From: Bacteroidia bacterium
GTDB lineage: Bacteria > Bacteroidota > Bacteroidia > Flavobacteriales_D > Cryomorphaceae
Length of the DNA stretch: 64,000 nt
Reading direction: 5' to 3'
Assembly (NCBI GenBank): GCA_030427905.1
Contig: JAUICL010000001.1
Coordinates: 744,001 to 808,000, forward strand
Shown here: in pieces, positions 63,762-64,000 of the stretch
How positions within the stretch are numbered: position 1 is the first letter of the stretch
How the letters are laid out: each line of letters starts with the position of its first letter
Position numbers and translations under genes: made by a program
The notes under the pieces: generated by a model
The model's input: only the letters and a program-made list of their open reading frames with translations
What the model was told of the DNA's origin: nothing
The model's database searches: none

Positions 63762-63993
63762 GGAAAAAGATCAAAAGCGATTTCAAACGGTGAGCAAAGT
63801 GATGGAGAAGTTTTGGCTCGCAACGGCTATCGTTTCCTTTGTCTTTGTACTGTACGTGTTCTACCAGAGTGGTGGAATTAATGGACAGAACGTTCAATAT
63901 TTGGTTTTTCCGTTGCTCGCAGGTGTCATGTATGCATTTAGGAAGACCTTTCGAACCCGAATGGAAAAACAGCAAAAATCTGATTCAGAATAA
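63754..63993 (+). CDS. Small two-helix membrane protein downstream of lptC
   Basis: The 79-residue protein has a charged N-terminus (MSKEKDQKRFQTV), two membrane segments (about 20-40 and 45-63) and a basic C-terminus. I do not recognise a family; similar small proteins follow lptC in other Bacteroidota. The ATG at 63754 overlaps the lptC stop by 8 nt, so it is probably translated with it. Seven bases remain after its stop, so any further gene of this operon lies outside the window. Confidence 0.7.
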   Translation: MSKEKDQKRFQTVSKVMEKFWLATAIVSFVFVLYVFYQSGGINGQNVQYLVFPLLAGVMYAFRKTFRTRMEKQQKSDSE

Positions 63994-64000
63994 TCGTGAT

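Overview
This 64 kb window is chromosomal DNA of a Bacteroidota bacterium, most likely a member of the Flavobacteriales close to the Cryomorphaceae/Schleiferiaceae-type lineages. The assignment rests on a complete type IX secretion (T9SS) gene, sprA, several secreted proteins with T9SS type A or type B C-terminal sorting domains, a split methionine synthase, an S46 dipeptidyl-peptidase, many predicted outer-membrane barrels, and promoters of the Bacteroidota form TAnnTTTG. Classical Shine-Dalgarno sequences are scarce, and GTG or TTG starts are fairly common. Gene density is high and most of the window is ordinary core genome.

Layout. 0-3 kb: cytochrome oxidase subunit I and ruvB, then a small minus-strand conserved ORF. 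3.3-9 kb (minus strand): an OMP barrel, an Omp28-like lipoprotein, a DUF6029-like barrel and a TlpA-like thioredoxin, plus a separately terminated T9SS-secreted protein with an N-terminal CxxC domain; together they look like an envelope thiol/redox cluster. 9.3-10.8 kb: a small T9SS cargo protein and a sirtuin. 10.9-21.1 kb: ruvA, sprA, gcvH, a VanZ-like gene and two tandem TonB genes. 21.2-24.4 kb: a deoxyribose-phosphate aldolase with one active and one catalytically incomplete aldehyde dehydrogenase. 24.4-30.7 kb: GDP-fucose synthesis (gmd, fcl), a WecA/TagO-like glycophosphotransferase and two related outer-membrane barrels, an exopolysaccharide or O-antigen type locus.

30.7-36.4 kb: cytochrome oxidase completion and assembly (ctaB, two subunit III genes, subunit IV-like, SCO, DUF420, and a small CxxC membrane protein), interrupted by a 1.24 kb gene-free region full of repeats. 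36.4-40.1 kb: methionine synthase split into two genes. 40.2-45 kb: OmpA-like protein, TolC and a periplasmic adaptor, tsaB. 45-52 kb (minus): S46 peptidase, a YD-repeat-like secreted protein, a DUF255 thioredoxin-domain protein, a LEA14-like lipoprotein and an M20 dipeptidase, the last four overlapping end to end. 52-57 kb: two very large tandem T9SS type B surface proteins. 57-64 kb: a histidine kinase with a small secreted protein, a methyltransferase, tRNA-Phe, coaX, an OMP barrel, a TPR protein, lptC and a small membrane protein, the last five overlapping or closely packed.

The most unusual sequence is the gene-free region 34878-36117. It holds eight copies of ACGGTCT-type heptamers spaced exactly 11 bp apart (35621-35708), a 32 bp direct repeat about 825 bp apart, 17 bp inverted repeats about 1.07 kb apart, a 9 bp inverted repeat with a 40 nt loop, and a tract of 7 bp TACCCAA-like repeats containing a 26 bp hairpin. 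No protein-coding gene in it can be supported. I see no phage, insertion sequence with a transposase, CRISPR array or defence system in this window.
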